64,000 nt of DNA from Dyella lutea (GTDB taxonomy: Bacteria; Pseudomonadota; Gammaproteobacteria; Xanthomonadales; Rhodanobacteraceae). A program made the position numbers and the translations under genes. Location: NCBI RefSeq assembly GCF_024158035.1, contig NZ_JAMZEK010000004.1:186001-250000 (forward strand), written 5' to 3'. The notes below the pieces were generated by a model. The model ran no database searches, was not told where the DNA came from, and saw nothing but the letters and a program-made list of their open reading frames with translations. Shown here piece by piece: positions 41,709 through 52,119 of the stretch (position 1 is its first letter; each line of letters starts with the position of its first letter).

Positions 41709-42112
41709 CGCGGTCCCTCGATGCGGCGGAAACTGCGGTAGTGGTCGTCGGTGTAGTAGTAAACCGCTGGCGGATTGCCGCCGGTGATGATGCGCCGCGC
41801 ACCGCGGGTGCGCGCGCCCGGCGTCTCGACCGTGTACTCGTGGTAGTAGCCGCGTGGCTGTGCCGGCAGCAGACCTTCGTAGTTGCCGAACACGGTGCCG
41901 TCCTGCGCGTGGGGGAACGGGCCGCCTCGGGCGATCAGGGCCAGCGTCCGGCGCGCTTCCGGCGGCAGCTGGCCGGTCTCGCTGGTGTGTGGCCCGGCCA
42001 TGGACGAACGATGCGCGGGCGGTGCCGGATCCGGCAGCGGGGCATGCGGCTGCTGTCGCCAGATCAGCAGGGCGACGACCAGCACGATCACGAGGCCGAG
42101 CAGTTTGCGCAT
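41705..42112 (-). CDS. Barnase-type guanyl-specific ribonuclease
   Basis: A 135-residue secreted or membrane-anchored ribonuclease of the N1/T1/barnase family. Residues 4-20 are hydrophobic. The catalytic block is YHEYTVETPGARTRGARRII followed by YYYTDDHYRSFRRI, which provides the Glu, Arg and His of the barnase mechanism. FGNYEGLLP is the usual substrate-loop region. The ATG at 42112 (MRKLLGL) is preferred over upstream ATGs. It forms a coupled unit with its barstar. Confidence 0.88.
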   Translation of the reverse strand: MRKLLGLVIVLVVALLIWRQQPHAPLPDPAPPAHRSSMAGPHTSETGQLPPEARRTLALIARGGPFPHAQDGTVFGNYEGLLPAQPRGYYHEYTVETPGARTRGARRIITGGNPPAVYYYTDDHYRSFRRIEGPR

Positions 42113-42232
42113 GGCGGGCGGGGTCCGGGACGGGCGCGCAGTGTAGCGCCCGTGGCCGGATGGCGTTGACCGGCCGTTGAGCCACGCCGCGGGACGATGC
42201 ATGGTCGGTGCCCCACTTCAGGAGTCTTCGCC

Positions 42233-43060
42233 ATGCCGCCGCGTCCCCGCGCCGTACCCTCCTTCCTTCGTCCGGCGGCGGCTGACCCCGTACCGTTGCG
42301 CGGGCGCGTGGTGCTGGTGACCGGAGGCGCCCAGGGCATTGGCCGCGGCATCGCCCAGGCCGTCCTGGCGGCGGGCGGACGCGTGCTGGTCGGCGATCTC
42401 GACGGCGAGGCCGGCCGGGCCTGCCTGGAGGAGTGGCAGGCGGGCGATGCCGCGGCGTTCCAGCGCCTGGACGCAAGCCGCGAGGCCAGCGTGCAGCGCT
42501 TCGTTGCGGTGGCGCTGCGCCGCTTCGGGCGGATCGACGGTCTGGTCAACAACGCCGGCATCGCCGATCCGCACACCGGGCCGCTGGAACGGCTCGACCT
42601 GCGCGAGTGGCGTCGCCGCCTGGGGGTGAACCTGGACGGCGCCTTCCTGTGCGCCAAGCACGCGCTGCCAGTCCTGCGGCAGGCGCCGGGCGGCGGTGCG
42701 ATCGTCAATGTCGCCTCCAGCCGCGCGCTGCAGTCCGAACCCGACACGGAGGCCTACGCGGCCAGCAAGGGTGGCCTGCTGGCCTTCACCCATGCGCTGG
42801 CGATCAGCGCCGGCCCGGCGGTACGGGTCAATGCGATCAGCCCGGGCTGGATCGCCACCGACGCCTGGCGCAAGCCGACCACACGCCGCACGCCGAAGCT
42901 GAGCCGTGCCGACCATGCCCAGCACCCCGCCGGCCGGGTCGGCACGCCGGAGGACGTCGGCGCGCTGGCGGCGTTCCTGCTCTCGCCACAGTCTGGTTTC
43001 ATAACGGGCGAGAACTTCGTCGCCGATGGGGGTATGGTTCGCAAAATGCAGTACCAGTAG
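42233..43060 (+). CDS. Short-chain dehydrogenase/reductase
   Basis: A 275-residue classical SDR. Cofactor motif TGGAQGIGRGIA at about 36-47, NNAG, catalytic Ser in NVASSRA and Tyr/Lys in YAASKGG; the end has SGFITGENFVADGGM as in FabG-like proteins. It carries a 30-residue N-terminal extension that is Pro/Arg-rich. AGGAG eight bases before ATG 42233 supports the start. Substrate unknown. Confidence 0.88.
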   Translation: MPPRPRAVPSFLRPAAADPVPLRGRVVLVTGGAQGIGRGIAQAVLAAGGRVLVGDLDGEAGRACLEEWQAGDAAAFQRLDASREASVQRFVAVALRRFGRIDGLVNNAGIADPHTGPLERLDLREWRRRLGVNLDGAFLCAKHALPVLRQAPGGGAIVNVASSRALQSEPDTEAYAASKGGLLAFTHALAISAGPAVRVNAISPGWIATDAWRKPTTRRTPKLSRADHAQHPAGRVGTPEDVGALAAFLLSPQSGFITGENFVADGGMVRKMQYQ

Positions 43061-43112
43061 CCGACCGCAGCGGACGCGCGGCCCCACGTCACCGCCTCGC
43101 GTCACACCCCTC

Positions 43113-44183
43113 ATGCAGAAGCCCGCACGTCCCGCCACCGAGGCGTCCCGCCTCGACGAACTGCACCGCTACCAAATCCTCGACACCTTGCCCGAGCAGG
43201 CCTATGACGACCTGCTGGCGGTGGCCGCGGGCATCTGCGGCACGCCGATGGGCTCGGTCAGCCTGGTCGATGCCGAGCGCGAGTGGTACAAGGCCGCGTT
43301 GGGCGTGGATACGCGCGAGGGCGCGCGCGACGTGTCGTTCTGCGGCCACGCGATCCTCGACCCGTCGCAGCTGATGGTGGTCGAGGACGCGCTGGATGAT
43401 CCGCGCTTCCACGACAACCCCCGCGTGCTCGGCAGCCCGAACATACGCTTCTACGCCGGCGCACCGCTGGTCAGCCCCAGCGGCCATGTCGCCGGCACGC
43501 TGTGCGTGATGGATCGCGAGCCGCGCGAGCTGAGTCCGTTCCAGCGCGAGTCGCTGGTGCGGCTGTCGCGGCAGGTGGTGACCCTGATGGAACTGCGCCG
43601 GGTCAACCGCCAGCTGCGCCAGCACCTGGAGGAGCGCGAGTGGTACGAGCAGCAGATGCAGGATTACCAGCGTCTGCTTGAGCTGCATAACGAGGAGCTG
43701 TCGACCCAGCTCGGGGTGGATCCGCTCACCGGCCTGAGCAGCCGTCGCGCCTTCACCGTGGCGCTGGAAAAGGCGCTCAGCCGTGCCGCGATGGAGCAGC
43801 AACCGGTGTCGCTTGCGCTGATCGACATCGACCATTTCAAGGCGATCAACGACGTGCATGGTCATCCGGTCGGCGACCAGGTGCTGGCCGAATTCGGTCA
43901 GCTGCTGCGCCGGCTGGTGACGCCGGCCTCGATTCCCGCCCGGCACGGCGGCGAGGAATTCGTCGTGCTGCTGCCGGGCATGGATCGCGCCCGCGCGACG
44001 GGCGAGGCCGAGGCGCTATGCCGGGCGGTGCGCGAGGCTCGGCTGAGCCAGCCGTTGACGGTGAGCATCGGCGTGGCCGCCTGGCGCGTCGGCGAATCCA
44101 CCGCCGAGCTGTATGCCCGCGCCGATGCGGCGCTGTATGCCGCCAAACGCGGTGGGCGCGACCGGGTGATGGTGGCCGACTAG
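43113..44183 (+). CDS. GAF-GGDEF diguanylate cyclase
   Basis: A 356-residue protein. A GAF domain fills residues 10-165 (LDTLPEQAYDDLLAVAAGICG, VSFCGHAIL, FYAGAPLVSPSGHVAGTLCVMD), then a coiled-coil linker (about 175-215). The GGDEF domain has PLTGLSSRRAF, IDIDHFKAIND and the active signature GGEEF. It makes c-di-GMP in response to a GAF ligand or redox cue. Its stop overlaps the stop of the convergent DUF72 gene by two bases. Confidence 0.9.
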   Translation: MQKPARPATEASRLDELHRYQILDTLPEQAYDDLLAVAAGICGTPMGSVSLVDAEREWYKAALGVDTREGARDVSFCGHAILDPSQLMVVEDALDDPRFHDNPRVLGSPNIRFYAGAPLVSPSGHVAGTLCVMDREPRELSPFQRESLVRLSRQVVTLMELRRVNRQLRQHLEEREWYEQQMQDYQRLLELHNEELSTQLGVDPLTGLSSRRAFTVALEKALSRAAMEQQPVSLALIDIDHFKAINDVHGHPVGDQVLAEFGQLLRRLVTPASIPARHGGEEFVVLLPGMDRARATGEAEALCRAVREARLSQPLTVSIGVAAWRVGESTAELYARADAALYAAKRGGRDRVMVAD

Positions 44184-45028
44184 CGGCTGTCCACCCGTCG
44201 CTGCAGGGCCATGGCGGCCGCCGGGTTGCGCGCCTTCTCGGCGCTGATGAAGTAGATGAATACGTCGCGCGGACGACCGGTGCCGGGGCCCGGACCGACG
44301 ACATGCGGCAGCGGTGACGGGACTCCGCCATGGCGCCACTGCGCGGCGTGCCCCGCCCACGCATCGAGTTCGCCGGGTGGGTAGCCGTCCGCTTCGTCAG
44401 CGCGGCTGCGCATCAGCCGGGCATAGGCGAAATCGCCGGTGAGGTCGGCCAGTGAAGGATAGTCCGGCGAGTCGGTGAACACCGTCGCCACGCCGTGCGC
44501 GCGAGCCAGCTCGACATAGGCCGGGCTGAGGAAACTGACATGGCGCACTTCCAGCGCATGCCGCAGCGGTCGGCCGTTCAGCGTGCGCGGAAGGCGCTCC
44601 AGGAAGGCCGCCAGGTCGTCCGCATCGAAGGCACGGGCCGGGGTGAATTGCCACACGATCGGTCCCAGCCGATCACCCAGCGCGTCCAGGTCGTCGACGA
44701 AGGGCTTGATCATCCGTGCCGCACCGGCCAGCCGTCGCTGCAGCACGATCAGCTTGGGCGCCTTCAGTGAGAACACGAAGCCGTCCGGCACCTGTTTCGC
44801 CCAGTGGGCGTAGGTGGTCGGCTCGGGCGCCCGGTAGTAGGTGCTGTTGATCTCGATAGTGCGCAACTGGCGGCTGGCGTATTCCAGCTCGCGCCGCTGC
44901 ACCAGGCCGGCCGGGTAGAAGTTGTTGCGCCAGGCAGGGAACACCCAGCCGCCGATGCCGCAGCGGATCGACGGATCGGCGGCAGCCGGGGGCGTGGGTG
45001 CGCCGAAGAGGTCGTCGGTGGTGGTCAT
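44180..45028 (-). CDS. DUF72 family protein
   Basis: A 282-residue DUF72 protein with the TIM-barrel signatures of the family: CGIGGWVFPAWRNNFYPAGL, TIEINSTYYRAPEP, WAKQVPDGFVFSLKAP and LEVRHVSFL. Function is not established; the fold suggests a nuclease or phosphatase-like barrel. The start is ATG 45028; an upstream extension is low-quality. Convergent with the GAF-GGDEF gene. Confidence 0.9.
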   Translation of the reverse strand: MTTTDDLFGAPTPPAAADPSIRCGIGGWVFPAWRNNFYPAGLVQRRELEYASRQLRTIEINSTYYRAPEPTTYAHWAKQVPDGFVFSLKAPKLIVLQRRLAGAARMIKPFVDDLDALGDRLGPIVWQFTPARAFDADDLAAFLERLPRTLNGRPLRHALEVRHVSFLSPAYVELARAHGVATVFTDSPDYPSLADLTGDFAYARLMRSRADEADGYPPGELDAWAGHAAQWRHGGVPSPLPHVVGPGPGTGRPRDVFIYFISAEKARNPAAAMALQRRVDSR

Positions 45029-45155
45029 GGCAGCGCGGCGTCGGGCGGGGCCGGCATCTTGGCACAGGCCCGCACCCATGACCTTCGGACTAGGCGGGGG
45101 GAGGCCTTTGCCGCGATAGTGGGGCGATACGCTTTGCACACGATGGGGAACCCGC

Positions 45156-46841
45156 ATGTCCTTCCGACCCTCCCTGCGCGTGGCCATCGGCGCCGCGCTG
45201 CTCGTTGCCGCCTCGGGCGTCATGGCGGCCGACGCGCCGCAGGCCACCACGCCGCCACCGGCTCGCGTCGACGACACCGCCCGTCCGGCGCTGCCGCCGG
45301 ACCTGGCCGACTTCGCCGCCTACGTCGACCGCGCGCGCAAGACCTTCGACGTGCCGGGCATCGCCGTGGCCATCGTCAAGGACGGCAAGGTGGTGATGGA
45401 GCAGGGCTTCGGCGACAAGTCGCTGGACCCGAAGCAGCCGGTGGACGCGCACACGCTGTTCGCGATCGCCTCCAACACCAAGGCGTTCACCGCCGCCGCG
45501 CTGCAGCAGCTGGACGAGGCCGGCAAACTGAAGATGGACGACCGGGTGATCGACCACCTGCCGTGGTTCCGCATGTCCGATCCGTACGTGACCCACGAGA
45601 TGCGCATCCGCGACCTGCTGGCGCACCGCAGCGGCCTCTCGCTGGGCGCGGGTGATCTCCTCTACTGGCCGCCGACCTCGTACACCACGAAGGACGTGGT
45701 CGAGCGCCTGAAGAGCGTGCCGATCAAGAACGGTTTCCGCAGCGGCTACGCCTACGACAACATCCTGTTCGCGGTCGCCACGCTGGTGATCGAGCAGGCA
45801 TCGGGCGAGAAGTACGCCGACTACATCCGCCAACATATCCTCCAGCCGGTCGGCATGGACGAGTCGGTCATCGACTGGACCCACCTCAAGCCCGGTGCGG
45901 ACGTCGCCACCGGCTACGCGCCGGAGAACTTCAAGGACTTGAAGCCGGTGCCGCCGATGGCCTGGCTCAACGACCCGGGCGCCGGCGGCATCTATGCCAG
46001 CGTGCACGACCTGGCCAAGTGGATGAACGTGCAGCTGGCCGGCGGCGCACTGCCGCAGACCGGTGCCGACGGCAAGCCGCAGCGGATCTTCTCCGAGGAC
46101 AGCCAGCGGCAGATGTGGACCATGCTTACCCCGATCGAGGTGGGCAAGCCGCCGCTGCCGGAGTTCAAGCCGGTGGTGCCGAACTTCTACGGCTACGGCG
46201 AGGGCTGGTTCCTGTCCGACTACCGCGGCCACCGGCTGGCCTGGCACACCGGCGGCTGGCCGGGCTTCGTCTCGCGCCTGACCCTGGTGCCGGACCAGCA
46301 CCTGGGCGTGGTGGTGCTGACCAATGCGCAGTCCGGTGCGGCCTTCAACGCGGTCACCTACCGCGTACTCGACGCCTACCTGCACCCGGGTCGGAAGACC
46401 GACTGGGTTGCCGTCTACGACAAGCTGGTGAAGAAAGGCGAAGCGCACGCGGACGACAGCTGGGCCAAGCACTTGGCCGCGCGCGCGAAGCACCCGACGC
46501 TGGACCTGCCGCAGGCCAGGTACGCCGGCACCTTCCAGGATCCGTGGTACGGCGACGTCATCGTCAGCAACGAGGGCGGCAGGCTGCGCATGCGCTTCGC
46601 CCACACCAAGCAGCTGATCGGCACCATGACGCCGTGGCAGCACAGCACCTTCGTGGTGAAGTGGGACGACCGCACGCTCAACGCCGACGCCTTCGCCACC
46701 TACTCGCTCGATGCCGACGGCAGGATCACCGAACTGCGCATGCAGCCGATCTCGCCGCTGACCGACTTCAGCTTCGACTTCCAGGATCTGCGCCTGAAGC
46801 CGTTGAAGGCGGACAAGGCGGACAAGGCGTCCGAAGACTGA
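45156..46841 (+). CDS. Secreted class C beta-lactamase-fold serine hydrolase
   Basis: A 561-residue exported protein. The signal peptide is residues 1-25. The beta-lactamase/PBP core has Ser106 and Lys109 in ASNTKAF, Tyr in SGYAYDN, and HTGG near residue 368 in place of KTG. A C-terminal beta domain (DUF3471-like) covers about 430-550 and ends in a Lys/Ala/Asp tail. Such enzymes are usually esterases or D-aminopeptidases, not true beta-lactamases. It precedes another exported hydrolase by 55 bases; joint transcription is likely. Confidence 0.88.
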   Translation: MSFRPSLRVAIGAALLVAASGVMAADAPQATTPPPARVDDTARPALPPDLADFAAYVDRARKTFDVPGIAVAIVKDGKVVMEQGFGDKSLDPKQPVDAHTLFAIASNTKAFTAAALQQLDEAGKLKMDDRVIDHLPWFRMSDPYVTHEMRIRDLLAHRSGLSLGAGDLLYWPPTSYTTKDVVERLKSVPIKNGFRSGYAYDNILFAVATLVIEQASGEKYADYIRQHILQPVGMDESVIDWTHLKPGADVATGYAPENFKDLKPVPPMAWLNDPGAGGIYASVHDLAKWMNVQLAGGALPQTGADGKPQRIFSEDSQRQMWTMLTPIEVGKPPLPEFKPVVPNFYGYGEGWFLSDYRGHRLAWHTGGWPGFVSRLTLVPDQHLGVVVLTNAQSGAAFNAVTYRVLDAYLHPGRKTDWVAVYDKLVKKGEAHADDSWAKHLAARAKHPTLDLPQARYAGTFQDPWYGDVIVSNEGGRLRMRFAHTKQLIGTMTPWQHSTFVVKWDDRTLNADAFATYSLDADGRITELRMQPISPLTDFSFDFQDLRLKPLKADKADKASED

Positions 46842-46896
46842 CCGACCGGCGTCGTCGCCCGCGGCGACGCCGTCCACCGACAAGGGGAGATACCGC

Positions 46897-48519
46897 ATGC
46901 GTCGCTATGCATCGTTCCTCGCCGCCGGCCTGTGCGCCCTGGCGGTCGCTGCCTCGGTCCCGGCGCGCGATAGCGCCCCGACGGCCCCGGCGCTTTTTCG
47001 CGTCGACCTGGGTGCGTCCGTGACCCAGCCGCAATCCGGCCGGCTGCTGCTGTTCGCGGTGGACGCCGCCGCCGCCCGTGCGCATGCCAAGGACGGCACG
47101 GTCGACGAAGTCGACACCAACCCGTTCCAGCCCACCCAGACCGCCATCGCCGCGCGCGAGGTGACCCGACTCGTGCCGGGCCAGGGGCTCACCCTGGACG
47201 CCGACGCGGTGGCCTTCCCCAAGGCCTTCTCGCAGCTGCCGCCGGGCGACTACCTGCTGCAGGCGGTGCTGGACACGCACCACGACTACAACTATTCCGG
47301 TCGCGATGCCGGCGACGTGGTGAGTGGCGTGGTCGAGGCGCACCTGCCCGGCGGCACGCCGCGGCTGGTGCTGGACAAGGTGCTGCCGGCGCGCGATCCG
47401 TGGGATTTTCCCAGGGGCGCGTTGAGCCCGGTCACCGAGAAGCATCTGGCCGAGGCGAAGGCGCACCTGAAGCCGATCGACTTCGTCAGCCCGGTACTGA
47501 GCGCGTTCTGGGGCCGGCCGATCCACATGAAGGGCTGGGTGCTGCTGCCGCCCGGCTACGACGCCTCGGGCAAGATCACCTACCCGGTGCTGTATCACAC
47601 GCACGGCTTCGGCGGCGGCTATCGCAGCGAAGCGGCGACTGGCGCGATGGCCTACGGCCAGATGGCCGAGAAGACCATGCCGCCGATGATCTGGGTGCTG
47701 CTGGACGAGTCCTCGCCCACCGGCACGCACGAGTTCGCCGACTCGGTGAACAACGGCCCGTGGGGGCGGGCGCTCACCACCGAGCTGATCCCGTCGCTGG
47801 AAAAGCAGTACCGCATGGACGGCAAGGCCAGCGGTCGCTTCCTCAACGGGCACTCCTCCGGCGGCTGGGCCACGCTGTGGCTGCAGACGCGCTACCCGAA
47901 GGTGTTCGGCGGCACCTGGTCGACCTCGCCCGATCCGAGCGACTTCCACGACTTCACCGGCCCGGACCTCTACGCGCCGCATGCCAACGTCTACCATCGA
48001 CCGGACGGCACGCCGTATCCGCTGGTACGTGACCACGGCAAGGTGATTGCGACCTTCCAGCAGTTCGCCCAGATGGAACGCGTGCTCGGTCCCTACGGCG
48101 GGCAGATGGCCTCGTTCGACTGGGTGTTCTCGCCGCGCGGCAAGGACGGCCGGCCGATGCCGATGTTCGACCGCGACACCGGTGACGTCGATCCGGCGGT
48201 GGTCGCGTACTGGCACGACCACTACGACATCGCCTACCGCCTGAAGACGCACTGGCCGCAGTTGAGGAAGGACCTCGACGGCAAGATCCATCTCTACGTG
48301 GGCACTGCCGACACGTTCTACCTCGACGGCGCCGCGCACAAGCTCAAGGCGGTGCTCGACGGGCTGGGGGCGAAGTCCTCGTTCCACTTCATCCCGGACC
48401 GTACCCACTTCGACCTCTATCGCATCGGCGACGATCGCCAGGGCCTGATGAAGGAGATCACCTGGCAGATGTACGCCATCGCGCGCCCGCATTCGACGCT
48501 GAAGCCGCCGGCGCAATGA
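46897..48519 (+). CDS. Secreted esterase-D-like alpha/beta hydrolase
   Basis: A 540-residue exported protein with signal peptide (1-23). The N-terminal 180 residues are beta-rich; the C-terminal half is an alpha/beta hydrolase of the putative esterase family. The nucleophile is Ser320 in LNGHSSGGWA, and a His near the C-terminus (DRTHFDLY) may complete the triad. YPVLYHTHGFGGGY is the oxyanion strand. It may act on esters of sugars or siderophores. AGGGGAG precedes ATG 46897. Confidence 0.82.
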   Translation: MRRYASFLAAGLCALAVAASVPARDSAPTAPALFRVDLGASVTQPQSGRLLLFAVDAAAARAHAKDGTVDEVDTNPFQPTQTAIAAREVTRLVPGQGLTLDADAVAFPKAFSQLPPGDYLLQAVLDTHHDYNYSGRDAGDVVSGVVEAHLPGGTPRLVLDKVLPARDPWDFPRGALSPVTEKHLAEAKAHLKPIDFVSPVLSAFWGRPIHMKGWVLLPPGYDASGKITYPVLYHTHGFGGGYRSEAATGAMAYGQMAEKTMPPMIWVLLDESSPTGTHEFADSVNNGPWGRALTTELIPSLEKQYRMDGKASGRFLNGHSSGGWATLWLQTRYPKVFGGTWSTSPDPSDFHDFTGPDLYAPHANVYHRPDGTPYPLVRDHGKVIATFQQFAQMERVLGPYGGQMASFDWVFSPRGKDGRPMPMFDRDTGDVDPAVVAYWHDHYDIAYRLKTHWPQLRKDLDGKIHLYVGTADTFYLDGAAHKLKAVLDGLGAKSSFHFIPDRTHFDLYRIGDDRQGLMKEITWQMYAIARPHSTLKPPAQ

Positions 48520-48723
48520 TCGGCACACTGGCCGCCGCCTCGTCATGATGCGGCGGTTCGCGGCGATGCGCGGATCGGTTCCGATGTGCGCATCGCTGCA
48601 GCCTGCGTGAGTCGCCGGTGTTTCCTCCGCGGCCCGGTTGACCGATATCAAACCCTCCGCGCCATCGCGAGGCAATGATGCATGGGTTTTCGCGCACCTA
48701 TCCTGCAGGTGGAGGGCGACCCC

Positions 48724-49425
48724 ATGCGCAACCTGACACCGTTCGCCAAGGCATTCGCTGTTGCCTTGGGCGTATCCGCGCTGTTGCCGGGAACACGGGG
48801 CGAGGCGACTCCTGCCGCGGTGGCCGGCGACCCGGAGCACGGGGGAGCGCTGGTCGAGGCGCGTTGCGCTGCCTGTCACGGACCGGACGGCAACGGTGGG
48901 CAGGCCACGGTCCCGCGACTGGCAGGCCAGGACTTCGTCTATCTGTACCGGCAACTGCTGGCCTTCAAGCATGGTGTGCGCGCCTCCCCCGTGATGGAGG
49001 CCATTGCCTCGGCGATGTCGGAGCGTGACATGCGCGATGCATCGGCCTTTCTTGCGGGGCAGGCGCGACGTGGCGGGCAGGCGGGCGATGCCGGGCTGGA
49101 GGCCGAGGGCCGCACGTTGTTTCTGCAGGGATCGACGGACGGGCGCGTGCCAGCCTGCGCGGGGTGCCACGATGCGAGCCAGGGCTGGTTTGCCGGAGGC
49201 ATGCGGGGAATGCCCGGCATGCGAGGCGCAGGTGGCATGCCGATGATGCGCATGTCCGGCCGCAACGGTCCGCGGCTGCTCGGCCAACGGGCCGCCTATG
49301 TGCAGCAGCGCCTGCGGAGTTTCGCCCACGGAACGCCCGCGGCCGGGCCGATGAGTGCCGTCGCGGCATCGATGTCGGCGCGGCAGATGCGCGCGGTTAC
49401 CGCCTACATCGCGGCGCATCCGTAG
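48724..49425 (+). CDS. Diheme cytochrome c (c4-like)
   Basis: A 233-residue periplasmic diheme cytochrome. The signal peptide runs to about residue 26. Heme-binding motifs are CAACH (48-52) and CAGCH (145-149), each in a c-type domain; axial Met candidates lie in the Met-rich stretch MRGMPGMRG and at [12 protein letters not shown] and [17 protein letters not shown] precedes ATG 48724. It would shuttle electrons in the periplasm; partner unknown. Confidence 0.88.
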   Translation: MRNLTPFAKAFAVALGVSALLPGTRGEATPAAVAGDPEHGGALVEARCAACHGPDGNGGQATVPRLAGQDFVYLYRQLLAFKHGVRASPVMEAIASAMSERDMRDASAFLAGQARRGGQAGDAGLEAEGRTLFLQGSTDGRVPACAGCHDASQGWFAGGMRGMPGMRGAGGMPMMRMSGRNGPRLLGQRAAYVQQRLRSFAHGTPAAGPMSAVAASMSARQMRAVTAYIAAHP

Positions 49426-49764
49426 CGGAGCTGGCCCCGTGGCCGATTCTGCCCAGCGCTTCCGGCGGAGACTGGCCGACCGAGTCGGCCCGCCCCCCGC
49501 GCCGCATGGGGGAGCCCGCCGGAGCGCTCCATCGGAAATTCGCGGCCGGCATCCGCGGGCTTGATGTATCCTTGTCGGATGTCTTTGCCCGTTCTTCCTC
49601 CGCCCGCCGTTGTTGGCGGGTGCGCGCCTACGCCACCGTAGCGCAGCAACCCCCAACCCCAGCAAACGATCGGTCGCCCAGCGGCGGCCGGAAATTCCTG
49701 TGCGCCCTTCCCCGCGAATGCATGCAGTGGGCAGGGCGCTTCTGACCCCGGATGCCTTTTCCCC
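49426..49764. other. Intergenic leader of the SulP gene
   Basis: 339 bases without a convincing gene. The notable element is a GC hairpin at 49603-49620 (CCCGCC / GGCGGG, 6-base loop). It has no U-run. The rest shows no recognised riboswitch or promoter. Confidence 0.4.
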
Positions 49765-51246
49765 ATGACTCTCCGGACATTCCGCCAGGACTGGCTCTCC
49801 AACGTGCGCAACGACGTGCTGGCCGGCACCGTCGTCGCGCTGGCCCTGATTCCTGAGGCGATCGCTTTTTCCATCATCGCTGGCGTCGATCCGAAGGTCG
49901 GCCTCTATGCCGCTTCCTGCATCGCCATGACGGTGGCGATCACCGGTGGCCGGCCGGCGATGATTTCCGCGGCGACCGGCGCGATGGCACTGCTGATGGT
50001 CACCCTGGTCAAGGACCATGGGCTGCAGTACCTGTTCCTCACCACCATCGTCACCGGCGTGCTGCAGGTGGTGGTGGGCCTGTTCAAGCTCGGCACGCTG
50101 ATGCGCTTCGTCTCGCGCTCGGTGGTGACCGGCTTCGTCAACGCGCTGGCGATCCTGATCTTCATGGCCCAGTTGCCGCAGCTGATCGGCGCGCCGTGGA
50201 TGGTCTACGCGCTGGTCGCGGTGGGGCTGGCGATCATCTACGGTTTCCCGCGCATCACCAAGGCCGTGCCGTCGCCGCTGGTGGCGATCGTACTGATCAC
50301 CGCGTTCACCCTGCTGACCGGCACCCACGTGCGCACGGTCGGCGACATGGGCGCGCTGCCGGCGAGCCTGCCGCAGTTCCTGTGGCCGGACGTGCCGCTG
50401 AACCTGCACACGCTGGCGATCGTGCTGCCGTATGCGATTCCGATGACGGTGGTCGGCCTGCTCGAGTCGCTGATGACGGCGGCGATCGTGGACGAGTTCA
50501 CCGACACCAGTGGCGACCGCAACCGCGAGTGCGTGGGACAGGGCCTGGGCAACATCGTGGCCGGCCTGTTCGGCGGCATGGCCGGCTGCGGCATGATCGG
50601 CCAGACCGTGATCAACGTGAAATCCGGCGGCCGCGGGCGGCTGTCCACCTTCAGTGCCGGCGTGCTGCTGCTGGCGATGGTGGTGTTCGGGCGCGACTGG
50701 GTCAGCCGCATCCCGATGGCCGCGCTGGTCGCGGTGATGATCATGGTCTCCATCGGCACCTTCAAATGGAGTTCGTTCCGCCACCTGCGCGAGCACCCGA
50801 AATCGTCCAGCGTGGTGATGATCGCCACCGTGATCGTGGTGGTGGCGACGCACAACCTGGCCATCGGCGTACTGGTCGGCGTGCTGCTCAGCGCGCTCTT
50901 CTTCGCGCGCAAGGTGGGCCAGGTGATGCATGTCGGCTCGGCGCTGAACGCCGACGGCCGCATGCGCGAGTACCGCGTCACCGGACAGGTGTTCTTCGCC
51001 TCGGCCGAGGCGTTCGTCGACTCATTCGATTTCCGCGAGGCGCTGGACGTGGTGCGCATCGACGTCAGTCGCGCGCATTTCTGGGATCTCACCGCCGTGG
51101 GGGCGCTGGACAAGGTGGTGCTGAAGTTCCGCCGCGAGGGCACCACGGTCGACGTCCATGGCATGAACGAAGCCAGCGCCACGCTGGTCGACCGCCTCGC
51201 CGTCCACGACAAGCCGGAAGCCGTCGACGCGTTGACGGGACATTAG
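49765..51246 (+). CDS. SulP-family anion transporter with STAS domain
   Basis: A 493-residue inner-membrane transporter. About 10-12 hydrophobic segments cover residues 20-390, with the SulP signature [24 protein letters not shown] at the first helices and [17 protein letters not shown] later. A STAS domain occupies about 400-480 ([39 protein letters not shown]). SulP proteins carry sulfate, bicarbonate or dicarboxylates; which one is not clear. A Usp gene follows nine bases after the stop. Confidence 0.9.
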   Translation: MTLRTFRQDWLSNVRNDVLAGTVVALALIPEAIAFSIIAGVDPKVGLYAASCIAMTVAITGGRPAMISAATGAMALLMVTLVKDHGLQYLFLTTIVTGVLQVVVGLFKLGTLMRFVSRSVVTGFVNALAILIFMAQLPQLIGAPWMVYALVAVGLAIIYGFPRITKAVPSPLVAIVLITAFTLLTGTHVRTVGDMGALPASLPQFLWPDVPLNLHTLAIVLPYAIPMTVVGLLESLMTAAIVDEFTDTSGDRNRECVGQGLGNIVAGLFGGMAGCGMIGQTVINVKSGGRGRLSTFSAGVLLLAMVVFGRDWVSRIPMAALVAVMIMVSIGTFKWSSFRHLREHPKSSSVVMIATVIVVVATHNLAIGVLVGVLLSALFFARKVGQVMHVGSALNADGRMREYRVTGQVFFASAEAFVDSFDFREALDVVRIDVSRAHFWDLTAVGALDKVVLKFRREGTTVDVHGMNEASATLVDRLAVHDKPEAVDALTGH

Positions 51247-51255
51247 GAGCTGCAC

Positions 51256-52110
51256 ATGAACCATCTGCTGGTCTGTATCGACGACTCGACCTATACCCGC
51301 AGCGTGGCGGACCACGCGGCCTGGGCTGCCCAGCGGCTGCGCGCGGATGTTGAGCTGCTGCACGCCATCGACCGCCACCCGGAGCGCCCGGCGACGGCGG
51401 ATCTCAGCGGCAGCATCGGCATGGACACCGACCAGACGCTGCTGAACGAACTGGCCGGCCTGGACGAACAGCGCGGCCGACTCGCCATGGCGCGCGGCCA
51501 CCAGCTGCTGGACGCGGCCAAGGCGGAGCTGCAACGGCACGGCGTCGCCGAGGTGCGCGACAGCCTTCGCCACGGCAACCTGGTCGACCTGCTCGAGGAC
51601 GAACAGACCGCCCACGACCTGCTGGTGCTGGGCAAGCGTGGCGAAGCAGCCGATTTCGCCCGGCTGCACCTGGGCGGCACGCTGGAGCGCGTGCTGCGCG
51701 CCGCGTCGCGGCCGGTGCTGGTAGCCTCGCGCGCGTTCCGGCCGGTCGGCAAAGTGTTGCTCGCCTTCGACGGTAGCCCGAGCTCGCGCAAGGCGGTGGA
51801 CCTGGTCGCCCGCAGCCCGCTGTTCGAAGACCTGGAGTGCCACGTGGTGATGGCGGCCAGCGAGGACCGTGCCGCCATGGTGCACATGGACTGGGCGCAT
51901 ACGCTGCTGGATGCACTCGAGATCACCCACCGCACCGAGATCATTCCCGGCAACGCCGAGGAGGTGATCGGCGGCTACGTCGAGCGCCACGGCATCGACC
52001 TGCTGGTGCTCGGCGCCTACGGCCACTCGCGCATCCGCGAGCTGCTGCTGGGCAGCACCACCACCGCGCTGATCCGCCGCTGCCTGGTGCCGGCGCTGGT
52101 AGTGCGCTGA
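51256..52110 (+). CDS. Tandem universal stress protein
   Basis: A 284-residue protein with two UspA folds (about 1-150 and 155-284). Each has the opening strand (HLLVCIDDSTYTRSVADHA; KVLLAFDGSPSSRKAVDLV) and the second ends with LVLGAYGHSRIRELLLGSTTTALIRR, where G-2x-G-9x-G-(S/T) marks ATP-binding Usp. It is coupled to SulP, so it probably regulates or protects that transporter. Confidence 0.9.
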   Translation: MNHLLVCIDDSTYTRSVADHAAWAAQRLRADVELLHAIDRHPERPATADLSGSIGMDTDQTLLNELAGLDEQRGRLAMARGHQLLDAAKAELQRHGVAEVRDSLRHGNLVDLLEDEQTAHDLLVLGKRGEAADFARLHLGGTLERVLRAASRPVLVASRAFRPVGKVLLAFDGSPSSRKAVDLVARSPLFEDLECHVVMAASEDRAAMVHMDWAHTLLDALEITHRTEIIPGNAEEVIGGYVERHGIDLLVLGAYGHSRIRELLLGSTTTALIRRCLVPALVVR

Positions 52111-52119
52111 GGCCGCTGC

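Noticed and set aside
45156-46841. Acquired class C beta-lactamase
   Set aside because: The fold fits, but HTGG, the long C-terminal domain and length point to a general serine hydrolase.
46768-50931. Minus-strand open frame of 1387 codons
   Set aside because: It lies opposite three good plus-strand genes, is rich in His/Arg/Gln and has no family motifs: a high-GC antisense shadow.
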